Assembly: GCF_000280925.3 (NCBI RefSeq)
Contig: NZ_CP012109.1
Coordinates: forward strand, 6,654,501-6,718,500
Source of the DNA: Myxococcus hansupus
GTDB taxonomy: Bacteria > Myxococcota > Myxococcia > Myxococcales > Myxococcaceae
DNA length: 64,000 nt
Direction of reading: 5' to 3'
Of the stretch, positions 35,389 to 45,700 are shown piece by piece; position 1 is the first letter of the stretch, and the number at the start of each line of letters is the position of its first letter. The position numbers and the translations under genes are program-made. The notes under the pieces were generated by a model. It ran no database searches and was not told where the DNA came from. It worked only from the letters and a program-made list of their open reading frames with translations.

Positions 35389-36351
35389 TCATTCGCCCGG
35401 GTGAGCCGCCGTCCCGGACGGGGCCGGCACGCTCTGGAGGTGCCGGTACACGGCGCGCAGGTCGTCCTCGTGCATCCGGGCGAAGAAGCCCCAGGGCATC
35501 ACGAGCTTGTTGACCTGCCCCTCCCGGCTGGGGGCTGGCGCCACGTCCTTCCAGGCCGTGAAGCGCGCCACGAAGGCGTCTTCCCCGAGCCCGCGCAGCA
35601 CGTCGCCGTGCGGCAACAGTCCGGGCACCGTCTCCGGCCCATACGGCGTCGGCACGGGGACGCCCCCCTCGAAGGGCTGGGCGTCCGGCCCCATTCCGCC
35701 GTGGCAGAGGGCACATTGGCCAATGGTGGCCAGGTACTGCCCCTGTGCGCTCGCGTCTGGAGCCGGGACCGGACCTTCGAGGGGTTGGGCCAGCTCCTGG
35801 ATGTCCGCGTACACCGCCTCGGGAATCTCCGTGCGCGGCGTGGCGCGCGCGACGGCGGGCACCTGGCGCAGGTGGGCCACCACGGCGTGCGCATCCTCGT
35901 CGGAGAGCGAGCGCCACACGAGATAGGGCATCGACGGGAACAGCGTCCGGCCGTCGCGCCCCTTCCCTTCGCGCAAGGCGCGCAGCAGCTCCTCGTCCGT
36001 CCAGCGGCCGATGCCGTGCTCCGCATCCGAGGTGATGTTGGGCGCGCAGACGCGGCCGGGGAAACCCCACTCGGGGCCCTGGCAGGCCCCCGCCAGCGGC
36101 GCGCCTTGGACGGGGCCGCCGTACCGGGTGGTGTCCCGCTCCGAGTGGCAGGCGCCACACGCCAGCACCGCCTCCACCAGATAGCGCCCTCGCTCCAGCT
36201 TCGCCGCGTTGGCGTCCACCGGCGCAGGCCTCGCAGCGGCCGGCGGGGTGGCGGGCTCGCGCTTCGAGTCCGGCTCACACCGAGGACACGCGACGCCAGC
36301 CAACATCAGTGCTCCGGCCGCGATGCGGACCTTCCATCCCCCTGGATGCAT
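35389..36351 (-). CDS. Diheme c-type cytochrome (lipoprotein)
   Basis: 320 residues from the ATG at 36351 (GAGGG upstream). The N-terminus reads AAGALMLAGVAC, a possible lipobox. Two heme-binding CXXCH motifs are present: CGACH in the first half, CALCH in the second. The stretch CAPNITSDAEHGIGRWTDEE and the paired MPYLVWRSLSDED resemble the cytochrome subunits of gluconate/alcohol dehydrogenases, which accept electrons in the periplasm. The start is 10 bp behind the Rieske gene stop, so the two are one operon. No dehydrogenase partner is in the window. It could supply or drain electrons for the Rieske enzyme, but a periplasmic cytochrome and a cytoplasmic oxygenase would need a link. Confidence 0.85.
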   Translation of the reverse strand: MHPGGWKVRIAAGALMLAGVACPRCEPDSKREPATPPAAARPAPVDANAAKLERGRYLVEAVLACGACHSERDTTRYGGPVQGAPLAGACQGPEWGFPGRVCAPNITSDAEHGIGRWTDEELLRALREGKGRDGRTLFPSMPYLVWRSLSDEDAHAVVAHLRQVPAVARATPRTEIPEAVYADIQELAQPLEGPVPAPDASAQGQYLATIGQCALCHGGMGPDAQPFEGGVPVPTPYGPETVPGLLPHGDVLRGLGEDAFVARFTAWKDVAPAPSREGQVNKLVMPWGFFARMHEDDLRAVYRHLQSVPAPSGTAAHPGE

Positions 36352-36361
36352 GCGGCGTCCC

Positions 36362-37375
36362 TCACTCCATGACAGGTCCGGCCAACGGCTGCCCCCTGCG
36401 GAGGGCGGCCACGGCGCGGCGGTATTCAATGGGCAGGAGGTCTGCCTTCACGTGGACTTCACCCGCGAAATCCAGCGGGTGTGCCTTGGGAGACTGCGCC
36501 TCCGCGACGCGACGGTCCTGCTCCAGGATGGCGAGCTCCGACTTCACGAACATGTCCGCGAAGTTGCGAATCTTCGGGTGATACGACGCGAAGTAGAAAC
36601 ACCGCATCTTCACTTCCGACACGGGCGAGGCCACCGCGTAGACGGCGTGCGTGTAGAACAGCGTCGGCTTGAAGTGCAGCCGCGCCGTGAACGGGAAGGT
36701 CACCTCGTAGGTCAGCGTCGTGCGATCCACCCGGGGCGGAACGCCGTCGATGCTCGGCGACAAGGCGGGGTACCGAATCTGCGCGCGCAGGCCTCCGGGC
36801 AGCGGTTCGACGGCATACGCCGGGACCTCCGTCTGCGCGGGATTGCCGAAGGTGCCGTCATGCACCCACGACAGGTGGGCGACGTCGAGGACGATTTCCA
36901 GCATGCGCCCGGCGGAGACATCCCAGTCCAGCAGCGGCAGCGGCACCACGGCCTGGCTGCCATCCTCCAGCTCTGGCCATTCGGGAAGAGGCGCGGCGGG
37001 CTCGGGGGCGAGACATACCCAGACAAGGCCGTAGCGCTCGATACATCGGTACGACGCGAGCCGGGCTCTGTCTGGAATGGGGGCGGCGGGCTGCGAGGGA
37101 ACACGGACACAGCGTCCATCCCGCCCGTACGTCCAGCCGTGAAACGCGCACCGGAGCCCGTCCGCCACGGGCGTTCCACCACACAGGTCCGCGCCACGGT
37201 GGGCACAGTAACGCTGAGTCGCGGCGACCCCAGACTCCGAGCGCCAGACGACCAGGTCTGTCTCCAGGAGCCGCGCCGGGAGCGGACGCTCCCCGAGCTC
37301 GCTGGAGAATGCGACGGGGTGCCAGAAGGCCGCGAAGGCCTCATGGTACGGGCGAACGTCGCGGTCCATGCTCAC
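36362..37375 (-). CDS. Rieske non-heme iron oxygenase, alpha-subunit type
   Basis: 337 residues from the GTG at 37375, or 335 from the ATG at 37369. The Rieske [2Fe-2S] ligands are C57 and H59 (RYCAHRGADL) and C76 and H79 (CAFHGW). The mononuclear iron site is VLDVAHLSWVHDG with D164, H167 and H172 in the Dx2Hx4H pattern. These enzymes hydroxylate, demethylate or otherwise oxidise small molecules and need electrons from a reductase, which is not encoded nearby. The GTG overlaps the stop of the 54-residue peptide gene, indicating translational coupling; the peptide is therefore a candidate substrate or partner. No Sec signal is present, so it acts in the cytoplasm. Confidence 0.88.
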   Translation of the reverse strand: MSMDRDVRPYHEAFAAFWHPVAFSSELGERPLPARLLETDLVVWRSESGVAATQRYCAHRGADLCGGTPVADGLRCAFHGWTYGRDGRCVRVPSQPAAPIPDRARLASYRCIERYGLVWVCLAPEPAAPLPEWPELEDGSQAVVPLPLLDWDVSAGRMLEIVLDVAHLSWVHDGTFGNPAQTEVPAYAVEPLPGGLRAQIRYPALSPSIDGVPPRVDRTTLTYEVTFPFTARLHFKPTLFYTHAVYAVASPVSEVKMRCFYFASYHPKIRNFADMFVKSELAILEQDRRVAEAQSPKAHPLDFAGEVHVKADLLPIEYRRAVAALRRGQPLAGPVME

Positions 37376-37536
37376 GCGAGTGCGAGCGGGGCGATCTTGC
37401 TCTCGATTTCCTCCAGGAGGAAATCGATCTCCTCGATTTCGTCGAGCTTCTCCGCGGGAGCAGCAGCATCCGGCGCGGTGGAAGCAACCGACGACTCATC
37501 CGCGGCAACGCGCGACAGCGATTCTTCCGACGCCAT
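37372..37536 (-). CDS. 54-residue acidic peptide, candidate precursor for the Rieske enzyme
   Basis: The ATG at 37536 has an excellent ribosome site (GGAGGA, spacing about 5). The product has an Ala/Ser-rich N-terminal half (SLSRVAADESSVASTAP) and a Glu/Ile/Leu-rich amphipathic helix (EKLDEIEEIDFLLEEIESK), then a short hydrophobic tail IAPLALA. There is no cysteine and no signal peptide. Its TGA overlaps the GTG of the Rieske gene. This shape, an acidic helical leader plus short C-terminal segment next to a modifying oxygenase, is that of a RiPP precursor. It could instead be a small regulatory subunit. No known precursor family is recognised. Confidence 0.65.
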   Translation of the reverse strand: MASEESLSRVAADESSVASTAPDAAAPAEKLDEIEEIDFLLEEIESKIAPLALA

Positions 37537-37737
37537 GAATCCTCCGTTCGAGAAGCGCGCAGATGCTCGGAGAACCCAGGGTCGCGTGTCAACCCATGGG
37601 ACGCATGTCATGTCTCCGTGAAACATGCATAACGCGATGCAACGCGCAGCGGGAGTGTGGCTGGGGCATTCGACAGGTAACACGGAGGCGCCGATGACGC
37701 GCTCCCGTGGGGGTACGCTAGAGTCCGGCAACACTCC

Positions 37738-39693
37738 ATGCCCGCCCCTTTCATCCGTCTCCTGGCCCTCCTGAGTCTCCTTTCCGGAGGACTGGCCTTC
37801 GCGGAGCCATGGAAGAAGGCACAGCCCGGCACCAGCACGGAGCAGCAGGTCCGCGGCCTCTTCGGAGCACCGACCCGTGAGCAGTCCGCTCCCGGTGAGC
37901 TCGTGCTCATCTACGAAGGGGAGGAGGCGCTTTCGGGCACACGGCGCGCGCACTTCCACCTGGAGACGAAATCCAGACGCCTGCGCCGCATCGACGTGTT
38001 TCCTGGCACGGTGCCCACTCGAGACACCGTGGAGCGGATGTTCGGACCTGGATGCTCACATTCGGGTTCCCGCAAGGCGTCCTGTTACGAAGTGAAGCTT
38101 TCGTCACGCAACGAGCCCTACTTCCATTACGTCGCGCGGGGGCTCGCGGTGTTCTTCAGCGACGGCGACGTGCAATCGCTTGCGTACCTGCCTCGCGGGC
38201 GCGGACGTCAGGCACGCAGCGCCGACATCGCGCCTCCCGAGGTCGAGAACGAGCCCGAGCCAGCGACCGTACCGGAGAACCCGGACGGCCGCGTGGACTC
38301 GAACGTCCCCGGGCCCGCCCCGGTGGAGGTCGCGACCGTCGATGACGCCCCCACCCCGCCGCAGCCTGCCGAGACGTCCTCCGAGCCGGAGACAAACGAC
38401 TCGCCGTTCGCCGAGCTGCGTCCAGCGACCATCGCCGGCGAAGACACCGTGCAGACGGGCCCTGCGTCGGGGACGGTGACGACCGGTCCTCCGCCGCTCA
38501 ACGAGCCCAAGGACACGCCCCAGCCGGAGACGTTCCGCACCGCGCGCCCGGACGTGCTCACCCTGGGCGGTTACTACTTCCAGCGCGCGGACGTGCTGTT
38601 GACCCGGCGCGCCTCCGACTCGGCCACGGTGGCGCAGCCTGTGTTTCCGGCGCTCGTCGACGTCTACCTCGACTTCCGGCCGCAGGAGAACCTGCGCACC
38701 TACGTCGTGGGCCGGCTCATCTACGACCCGCTGGACCCGAACTTCTCCACCCCCAAGACGAACCTCGACAAGCTGTGGCTGTACTTCGGATTGTTCGAAC
38801 AGGTGTTCGTCACCGCGGGACGGCAGCACGTGAAGTGGGGCAGCTCGCGCATCTGGAACCCCACCGACTTCCTGCGCGCCCCCAATCCAGACCCGCTGGG
38901 CGTCTTCGACCTGCGCACGGGTGTGGACATGGTGAAGGTCAACATCCCCTTCGAATCGCTCGCGGCGAACCTGTGGGTGGTGGGCACCGCGAACCTGGAG
39001 GACACGCCCGAAGGAGGCCTGCCACAAATCCGCTACGGCGGCGCGGTCCGGGCGGAGGTCGCGCTGGGGACGAGCGAGCTCATCGCCACCGCGGCCTTCC
39101 TGGAGCGCCGCCGCCCCCGCTACGGCCTGGACTACTCGCTGGGCGTCGGCGTGTTCGACCTCAACGCCGAGGTGGCGCTGGTGCAGGACTCCGACCTGCG
39201 GCTCTGGACCCGTGGCGACGAGGGCTTCGTCGTGCGGCCTCGGACGGGCTTCCAGGTCCAGGCCAGTGGCGGCATCGCCGCGCAGCTCCGCGTCGCCGAC
39301 ACCTACCGCACGGTGCTCCGGCTGGAGGGCTTCTACAACCAGCTCGGCTCCGACGACCGGGGCCTCCTCACCTGGCTGCAGACGACCGGTGACTACCGCC
39401 CGCTGTTCTTCGGGCGCATGTACGGCCTGGCCCAACTGTCCGTCACCGCGCGCAGCAACTACGAGCCGACCGTGTCCCTCACGGCGCTCGGCAACGTGAG
39501 CGACGCCTCGTACCTGGGCCGGCTCGACCTCAGCTTCAGCAAGGACAACGTGGCCGTGGCTGGCTTCGTGGAAGCCCCCTTCGGCGCGAGCGGCAGCGAG
39601 TTCCGCTTTCAGCCCGACCTGAGCGTGGCGGAGCTGCCCCGCGAGGACATGGGCCTGTTCCGCGTGGGCCTGAACCTCCGCCTGCGTCTGTGA
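37738..39693 (+). CDS. Outer-membrane beta-barrel protein with BamE/SmpA-like N-terminal domain
   Basis: 651 residues. A signal peptide ends near GGLAFA/EPW. Residues 22 to about 155 resemble a SmpA/BamE-type domain (STEQQVRGLFGAPTREQSAP, then the LAVFFSDGDVQSL strand). A Pro/Glu/Thr-rich linker (about 160-275) follows. Residues 280-651 are alternating strands of an outer-membrane barrel, including GRQHVKWGSSRIWNPTDFL, a pattern known from DUF1302-like barrels found with LolA-like proteins, and it ends in the aromatic/hydrophobic LRLRL. Its TGA (39691-39693) overlaps a GTG that begins the NRPS frame, so it is cotranscribed with the NRPS. It may form the outer-membrane step of product export. 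Confidence 0.75.
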   Translation: MPAPFIRLLALLSLLSGGLAFAEPWKKAQPGTSTEQQVRGLFGAPTREQSAPGELVLIYEGEEALSGTRRAHFHLETKSRRLRRIDVFPGTVPTRDTVERMFGPGCSHSGSRKASCYEVKLSSRNEPYFHYVARGLAVFFSDGDVQSLAYLPRGRGRQARSADIAPPEVENEPEPATVPENPDGRVDSNVPGPAPVEVATVDDAPTPPQPAETSSEPETNDSPFAELRPATIAGEDTVQTGPASGTVTTGPPPLNEPKDTPQPETFRTARPDVLTLGGYYFQRADVLLTRRASDSATVAQPVFPALVDVYLDFRPQENLRTYVVGRLIYDPLDPNFSTPKTNLDKLWLYFGLFEQVFVTAGRQHVKWGSSRIWNPTDFLRAPNPDPLGVFDLRTGVDMVKVNIPFESLAANLWVVGTANLEDTPEGGLPQIRYGGAVRAEVALGTSELIATAAFLERRRPRYGLDYSLGVGVFDLNAEVALVQDSDLRLWTRGDEGFVVRPRTGFQVQASGGIAAQLRVADTYRTVLRLEGFYNQLGSDDRGLLTWLQTTGDYRPLFFGRMYGLAQLSVTARSNYEPTVSLTALGNVSDASYLGRLDLSFSKDNVAVAGFVEAPFGASGSEFRFQPDLSVAELPREDMGLFRVGLNLRLRL

Positions 39694-39725
39694 CCTCTTC
39701 TTTCCTTCGTACCGGCACCTCGTCC

Positions 39726-42700
39726 ATGACCGCACCCTTCCTCTCCGCGACCACCCTGCCCGAGGCCTTCTCCCAGGTGGTGGCCCGCTTCCCCGACAAG
39801 GTTGCCATCGAGTTCGGAGACGACCGGCTCACCTACCGGCAGCTCGACGCGCGCGCCAACCAGCTCGCGTGGCGACTCCGCGAGCACGGCGTCGACACCG
39901 ACACCTGCGTGGCGCTCTGCCTGGAGCGCTCGCTGGAGGTCGTCATCGCCATGCTCGCCATCCTCAAGGCGGGCGGCGCCTACGTGCCCCTGGACCCCGC
40001 GTATCCCCGCGAGCGGCTCGTCTCGATGGTGGCCGACACCCGCGCGAAGGTGCTCGTCACCACCCAGGCGCACCTGCCCAGGCTGCCCACGGAAGGCCTG
40101 ACACCGCTGCTGCTGGACGAAGTGACGTTCTCCGAGGAAGCCCCCCAGGTGCCTGCGTCCCGGGCGTTGCCAGACACGCTCGCGTACGTGTGTTTCACCT
40201 CTGGCTCCACGGGCAAGCCCAAGGGCGTGGGAACCCCCCACCAGGGCGTGCTGCGCACGTTGCTGGGGGTCGACTACGCGGACTTCGGCCCTGACGAAAC
40301 CCTGCTGCTCCTCGCGCCGCTCTCCTTCGACGCCTCCACGTTCGAGATCTGGGGCGCGCTGCTCCATGGCGCGCGGTTGGTGGTGATGCCGCCTCGGGCG
40401 CCGTCGCTCGAGGAGCTGGGCCGCGCCGTGCGTGACTCGGGCGTCACCACGCTGTGGCTGACGACGGGGCTCTTCACCCAGGTGGTGGAGCACGACCTGG
40501 ACGTCCTGCGGCCCTTGAAGCAGGTGCTCACGGGCGGCGACGTCGCGTCCGCGCCGCACTTCCGCCGCGTGCTGGAAACGTTGGGCATTCGTGTCGTCCA
40601 CGCCTACGGGCCCACCGAAAGCACCGTCTTCGCCACTTGCCATCCGATGCGGGACGCCAGCCAGGCGGGCACCTCGGTGCCCATTGGCGGGCCCATTGGC
40701 GACACGCGCTTGTACCTGCTCGACGCGGAGGGCCGGCCCACCGCGAAGGGTGAGCCGGGCGAGCTGTACATCGGAGGTGTGGGGCTCGCGCGTGGCTACC
40801 TGGAGCAGCCCGGGATGACCGCCGAGCGTTTCGTTCCGGACGCCCTCAGTGGGATTCCGGGCGCGCGGCTGTATCGAACCGGCGACCTGGTGCGCTGGCG
40901 CGAAGAGGGCGTGCTGGAGTTCGTCGGCCGGTTGGACGCGCAGGTGAAGGTCCGCGGCTTCCGCATCGAGCTCCCCGAAGTGGAGACCGCGATTCACCTC
41001 CACCCGTCCGTGGCCGAGGCCGCCGTCGTGGCCCATGAGGACACGCCCGGTGAGAAGCGGCTGGTGGCGTACGTGGTGCCCGCCACGGGCCAGGTGATTG
41101 AACCGGGCGTACTGCGCGACGCGCTGGGGGAGCAGCTCCCCGAGTACATGGTGCCCTCGGTCATCGTGGTGCTGGAGGCCCTGCCACTCACGCCGCAGTC
41201 CAAGGTGGACCGCAAGGCGCTCGCGGCCCTGAAGCCTCCCATTCAGGACGCGGCGCTCGCCCCCGGGCAGAGGCCGCGCGGCGAGATGGAGGAGTTGCTC
41301 GCCCAGCTCTTCTGCCAGGTGCTCGACCTGGAGGTGATTGCGCGCGACGCGGACTTCTTCACCCTGGGAGGCCACTCCCTGAGCGCCTCGCGCCTGGTGG
41401 CCCGTGTCCGGCAGACCTTCGGCGTGAACCTGCCCCTGGCGGCCATGTTCGCGTCGCCGACCGTGATGGACCTGGCGGTCGAAGTGTCCAAGCACACCCG
41501 AGCGGACACCGCGCCTCCGCCTGGCCTGGTTCGCCGCCCCGAGGGGTCCGCCGCCCAGGTGACTCCGTCGCAGGAGCGCATGTGGTTCCTGCATCAGCTC
41601 CAACCGGAGCTGCGGGCCTACGTCCACCCGGAGGCCGTGGAGCTCCGAGGCGAGCTCGATGTCCCGGCCCTGGAGCGTTCGCTGCGGGAGATGCTGGAGC
41701 GTCACCCCGTGCTGCGCATCCCGCTGGTCTCCCAGGAGGGACGCCCTGTCCCAGGCGAGCGTCTCGACGTGCCCGCGTCCGTGTTGCACGTGGAGGACCT
41801 CTCCGCGTCCGCTGACGTGAAGGCCTTGGCGTGGCGCCGCATGGAGGAGGTGGTTTCGAGCCCCTTCTCCATCGAGCAGGGGCCCCTGTACCGCTTCGTC
41901 CTCTTCCGCCTGGACGCCCGGCATCACGTGCTGCTGCTGGTGATTCATCACATCGTGATGGATGGCGCGACGCTGGGCATCCTCTTCGAGGAGCTGGGAG
42001 TGATGTATCAGGCCTTCCGCGCCCAGCAGACGCCCGCGCTCGCGGCCCCGGAATGGGACGCGTCGGACGTCGCGGCCTGGCAGCGCGGCCCCGAGATGAA
42101 GGCCCGCGAGGAGGCGGACCTCGCCTATTGGAAGCAGCAGCTCGCCGGAGCGCCCTCTCGGCTCGTGTTGCCCACGGACAAACCACGTCCCGCCGTCCTG
42201 AGCGACCGAGGCGCCGTGACGCGCAGGGAACGGCTCTCCCGAGAGCTTACGCGCGCACTGGACGCCACGTGCCGACGTCACCATGTGACGCCCTTCATGG
42301 CGCTGTACGCCGCCTTCGCCGTTCTCCTCCAGCGCTACTCGGGCCAAGACGCGTTCTGTGTCGGCACGCCTGTCTCGGGCCGCACCGACCCCGCCATGGA
42401 ACAGGTCGCGGGTCTCTTCATCAACACCGTGGTCTTGCGCACGCGCGTGGACACGCGCGCGTCCTTCGCCGAGCTGATCGAGCAGGCTCGCGCCACTGCG
42501 TTGGAGGCTTTCACGCATCAGCAGGCCCCGTTCGACCGCGTCGTCGACGCGCTGCAAGTCGAACGGCACATCGGCGAGACGCCCTTGTTCCAGGTCCTGT
42601 TCGACATGCACCGGTGGGAGCACCCGCTGTCGTCCGCGTTCTCAGGAATGGACGCGGAGGACCTGCACCTCGCTCCAGCGGCCAGCGCCTTCGACCTCGC

Positions 42701-45700
42701 CCTGTTCGTCTACAAGGCGGGCGAGCACTACGACTTCTTCTTCCGCTACCGCACGGACCTGTTCGACGACGCCACGGTCGAGCGGATGCGGCTTCACTTC
42801 CTCCAGCTCCTCACCGACGCGCTGCATGCGCCCGAGACGCGCGTATCCCAGCTCTCGCTGCTGACGCGCGCAGAGCGGCAACACCTGGTGCGCGGGCGCC
42901 CCGCGTCGACGCGCCCCTTCGACGGGGACACCACCCTCGCATCCCGCATCCTGGATTCGGCGGCACGGACACCGGACGCTGTTGCCCTTGTCACTTCCGA
43001 GGGCTCACTCTCGTTTTCACAGCTCACGGCTCGGGCTTCGCGCCTTGCTTCGCATCTCGCCGCGCTGGGGGCGCGTCCTGAGTCTGTCGTCGGCGTCTGC
43101 CTCGAGCGCTCCGCGGACTGTGTCGTCGCGCTCCTCGCCGTTCACCTCTCGGGCGCGGCGTGCCTCCCGCTGGAGCCCGCGCACCCGGCGGCTCGACGGG
43201 CGCTCATCCTTCGTCAGTCGGGCGCTCTGTTTGTTCTCTCTCGGCCTTCGCTCTTCGACGACGAAGGCCCGGGCGTTCCCATCGTCGAGCTTCAGGACGC
43301 TTCACACCCTGACGCCGCGCTGGCGACGCCCACGGGGGCTGGACCCGAGAACCTCGCCTACGTCCTCTACACCTCGGGCTCCACGGGCGCGCCCAAGGGG
43401 GTCGAACTCACGCAGCGAAACATCGTCCATGGGCTCGACGCCTTCGACGCGCTCTATGACACGTCGCCAGGGGACTGCTGGGCAGCCACCAGCAGCATCT
43501 CCTTCGACATGCACATGATGGAGCTGCTGTTCAGTCTGGCGCACGGTGCTCGCACGGTGCTGCGTCAGGTGGGGCCCCTGGGGCTGGGACGGGACATCGT
43601 CCAACACGGCATCACCCACATGGTCATCACGCCGTCCTCGCTGGCCGCCGCCTTCGAGGAACCCGGCGCACCCGAGGCCCTTCGACAACTGTCCGTTGTC
43701 GTCACCGGTGGCGAGGCACTGCCTGACAGCCTCGTGCAACAACTGGCGCTGACGAAGACGCGCCTCATCAACAGCTACGGTCCCACCGAGACGACCTTGG
43801 GCGTCACGGCGAAGCGATGCACCGTGGATGCACACGTCAACCTGGGACAGCCCATGGAGCGGTGTCTGCTCTATGTGCTCGATGACACGCTCCAGCCCAC
43901 GCCCATCGGCGTCCCGGGTGAGCTGTACATCGGCGGAGAGGGCTTGGGCCGGGGCTACCGTGGCCGCTCCGACCTCACCGCAGAGCGCTTCATTCCCCAT
44001 CCATTCAGCGACGTTCCGGGTGCGCGCCTCTACCGCACTGGCGACAAGGCTCGCTGGAATCCTGACGGCACGCTCTCCTACCTGGGACGCACCGACTTCC
44101 AGCTCAAGGTGCGTGGCGTCCGCGTCGAGCTTGAGGAAATCGAAGCCGCGCTCCTCCGTCTTCCCGGCATCCGTCAGGCTGCCGTTGTTGCCCACTCCTC
44201 CGCTTCTCGCGAGGTGACGCTCGTCACCTACCTCGTCGCGGCTCCGGGCGCCGACGTCTCTTCTCTCCGCCGGGCACTCGCGTCTTCTCTTCCCGACGCC
44301 ATGGTGCCTTCGCACCTCCTCCTTCTTGAGGCGCTCCCCGCCAACTCCAGCGGCAAGGTCGACCGCGCTGCCCTTGCTTCGCTGCCGCTTCCGCAAGTCG
44401 CTGACGCTGACTCGCACCAGCCCCCTCGTGGGCCTGTCGAAGAGTTGCTCGCGCTTCTCTTCGCCCAGGTGCTGGGACTCGACAGAGTCTCCCGCCACTC
44501 GGACTTCTTCTCTCTCGGCGGCCACTCCCTCACCGCCACTCGCCTCGTCTCCCGGCTTCGCCAATCCTTCGGCGTCGAGCTTCCTCTCGCCTCCTTCTTC
44601 TCCTCCCCCTCCGTCGAGGCCCTCGCGCGCGTCATCTCTTCTCACCAGCTCGCGCGCGTCCCTCCATTGCCGGAGCCCGCCCGCGGCGGTGGACAAGAAT
44701 CTGGGTTGCCCACAGCGACCCAAGAGCGGTTCTGGTTCCTCCACCAGCTCCAGCCAGAGCTGCGCGCCTACCACATCCCCGAGGCCGTCGAGCTTCGCGG
44801 GCCGCTCCACCTCCACGCCCTCGACTCGGCGCTCCGTGCGCTTCTCGAGCGACACGCCTCCCTCCGTTCCGTCTTCGCCTCCGAGGAAGGCAGGCCCTCT
44901 CTTCGCCTCGCGCGAATTCCTTCCACCGTCCTCCAGGTCGAGGACGTCCAGCCCCATTCTGGAGAAGCCTCAGACTTCCCCCATGCGCGGCTGCTGGAGG
45001 AATCCTCCCGCCCCTTCTCCTTCGAACACGGACCGCTCTACCGCTTCCACCTCTTCCGCCTCGACGCCGAGCACCACGTCCTCCTGCTCGTCTTCCACCA
45101 CATCCTCGTCGACGGCCTCTCGCTCGACATCCTCAAGCGAGAGCTGGCGCTCGCATACAACACCCTTCGCCAACACCAGCCCCTCTCGCTGCCACCCGTG
45201 GCGCATACCGCGTCGGACATTGCCTCATGGCAACGCACGCCCCAGGTGCAGGCACATGAAGACGCGCACCTCGACTACTGGAAGCAGCAACTCGCGGGCG
45301 CGCCGGCATTGCTCACGCTGCCCACGGATGGGTCTCGCCCCGCGGTCCTGAGCGACCGAGGTGCCTTCAGCCAACGGCATCGGCTCTCCGAGGCGCTCTC
45401 GCGCGCCTTGGATGCCGTATGCAAGCAGCACCACGTCACGCCGTTCATGGCGCTGTACGCCGCCTTCGCCGTCCTGCTCCAGCGTTACTCGGGGCAGGAG
45501 GAACTCTGTGTCGGCACGCCCGTCGCGGGCCGGACGCATCCCGCCACCGAGAACGTCGTTGGCCTCTTCATCAACACCGTCGTCCTGCGGACTCGCGTCG
45601 ACACTCGCGCGTCCTTCGCCGACCTCCTCGCGCAGGTCCGCACCACCGCCCTGGACGCGTTCTCACATCAGGCAGCCCCCTTTGACCGCGTCGTCGATGC

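Noticed and set aside
36209..37621. 470-codon plus-strand frame opposite the Rieske gene
   Set aside because: It is antisense to the Rieske and diheme cytochrome genes, which have complete cofactor motifs.
39609..42623. 1004-codon open frame on the minus strand opposite the NRPS start
   Set aside because: It is antisense to well-defined A, T and C domains; the product is a His/Arg/Gln-rich sequence without motifs, as expected from GC-rich codon bias. The same applies to 49998-52610 and 55719-58100 on the minus strand.
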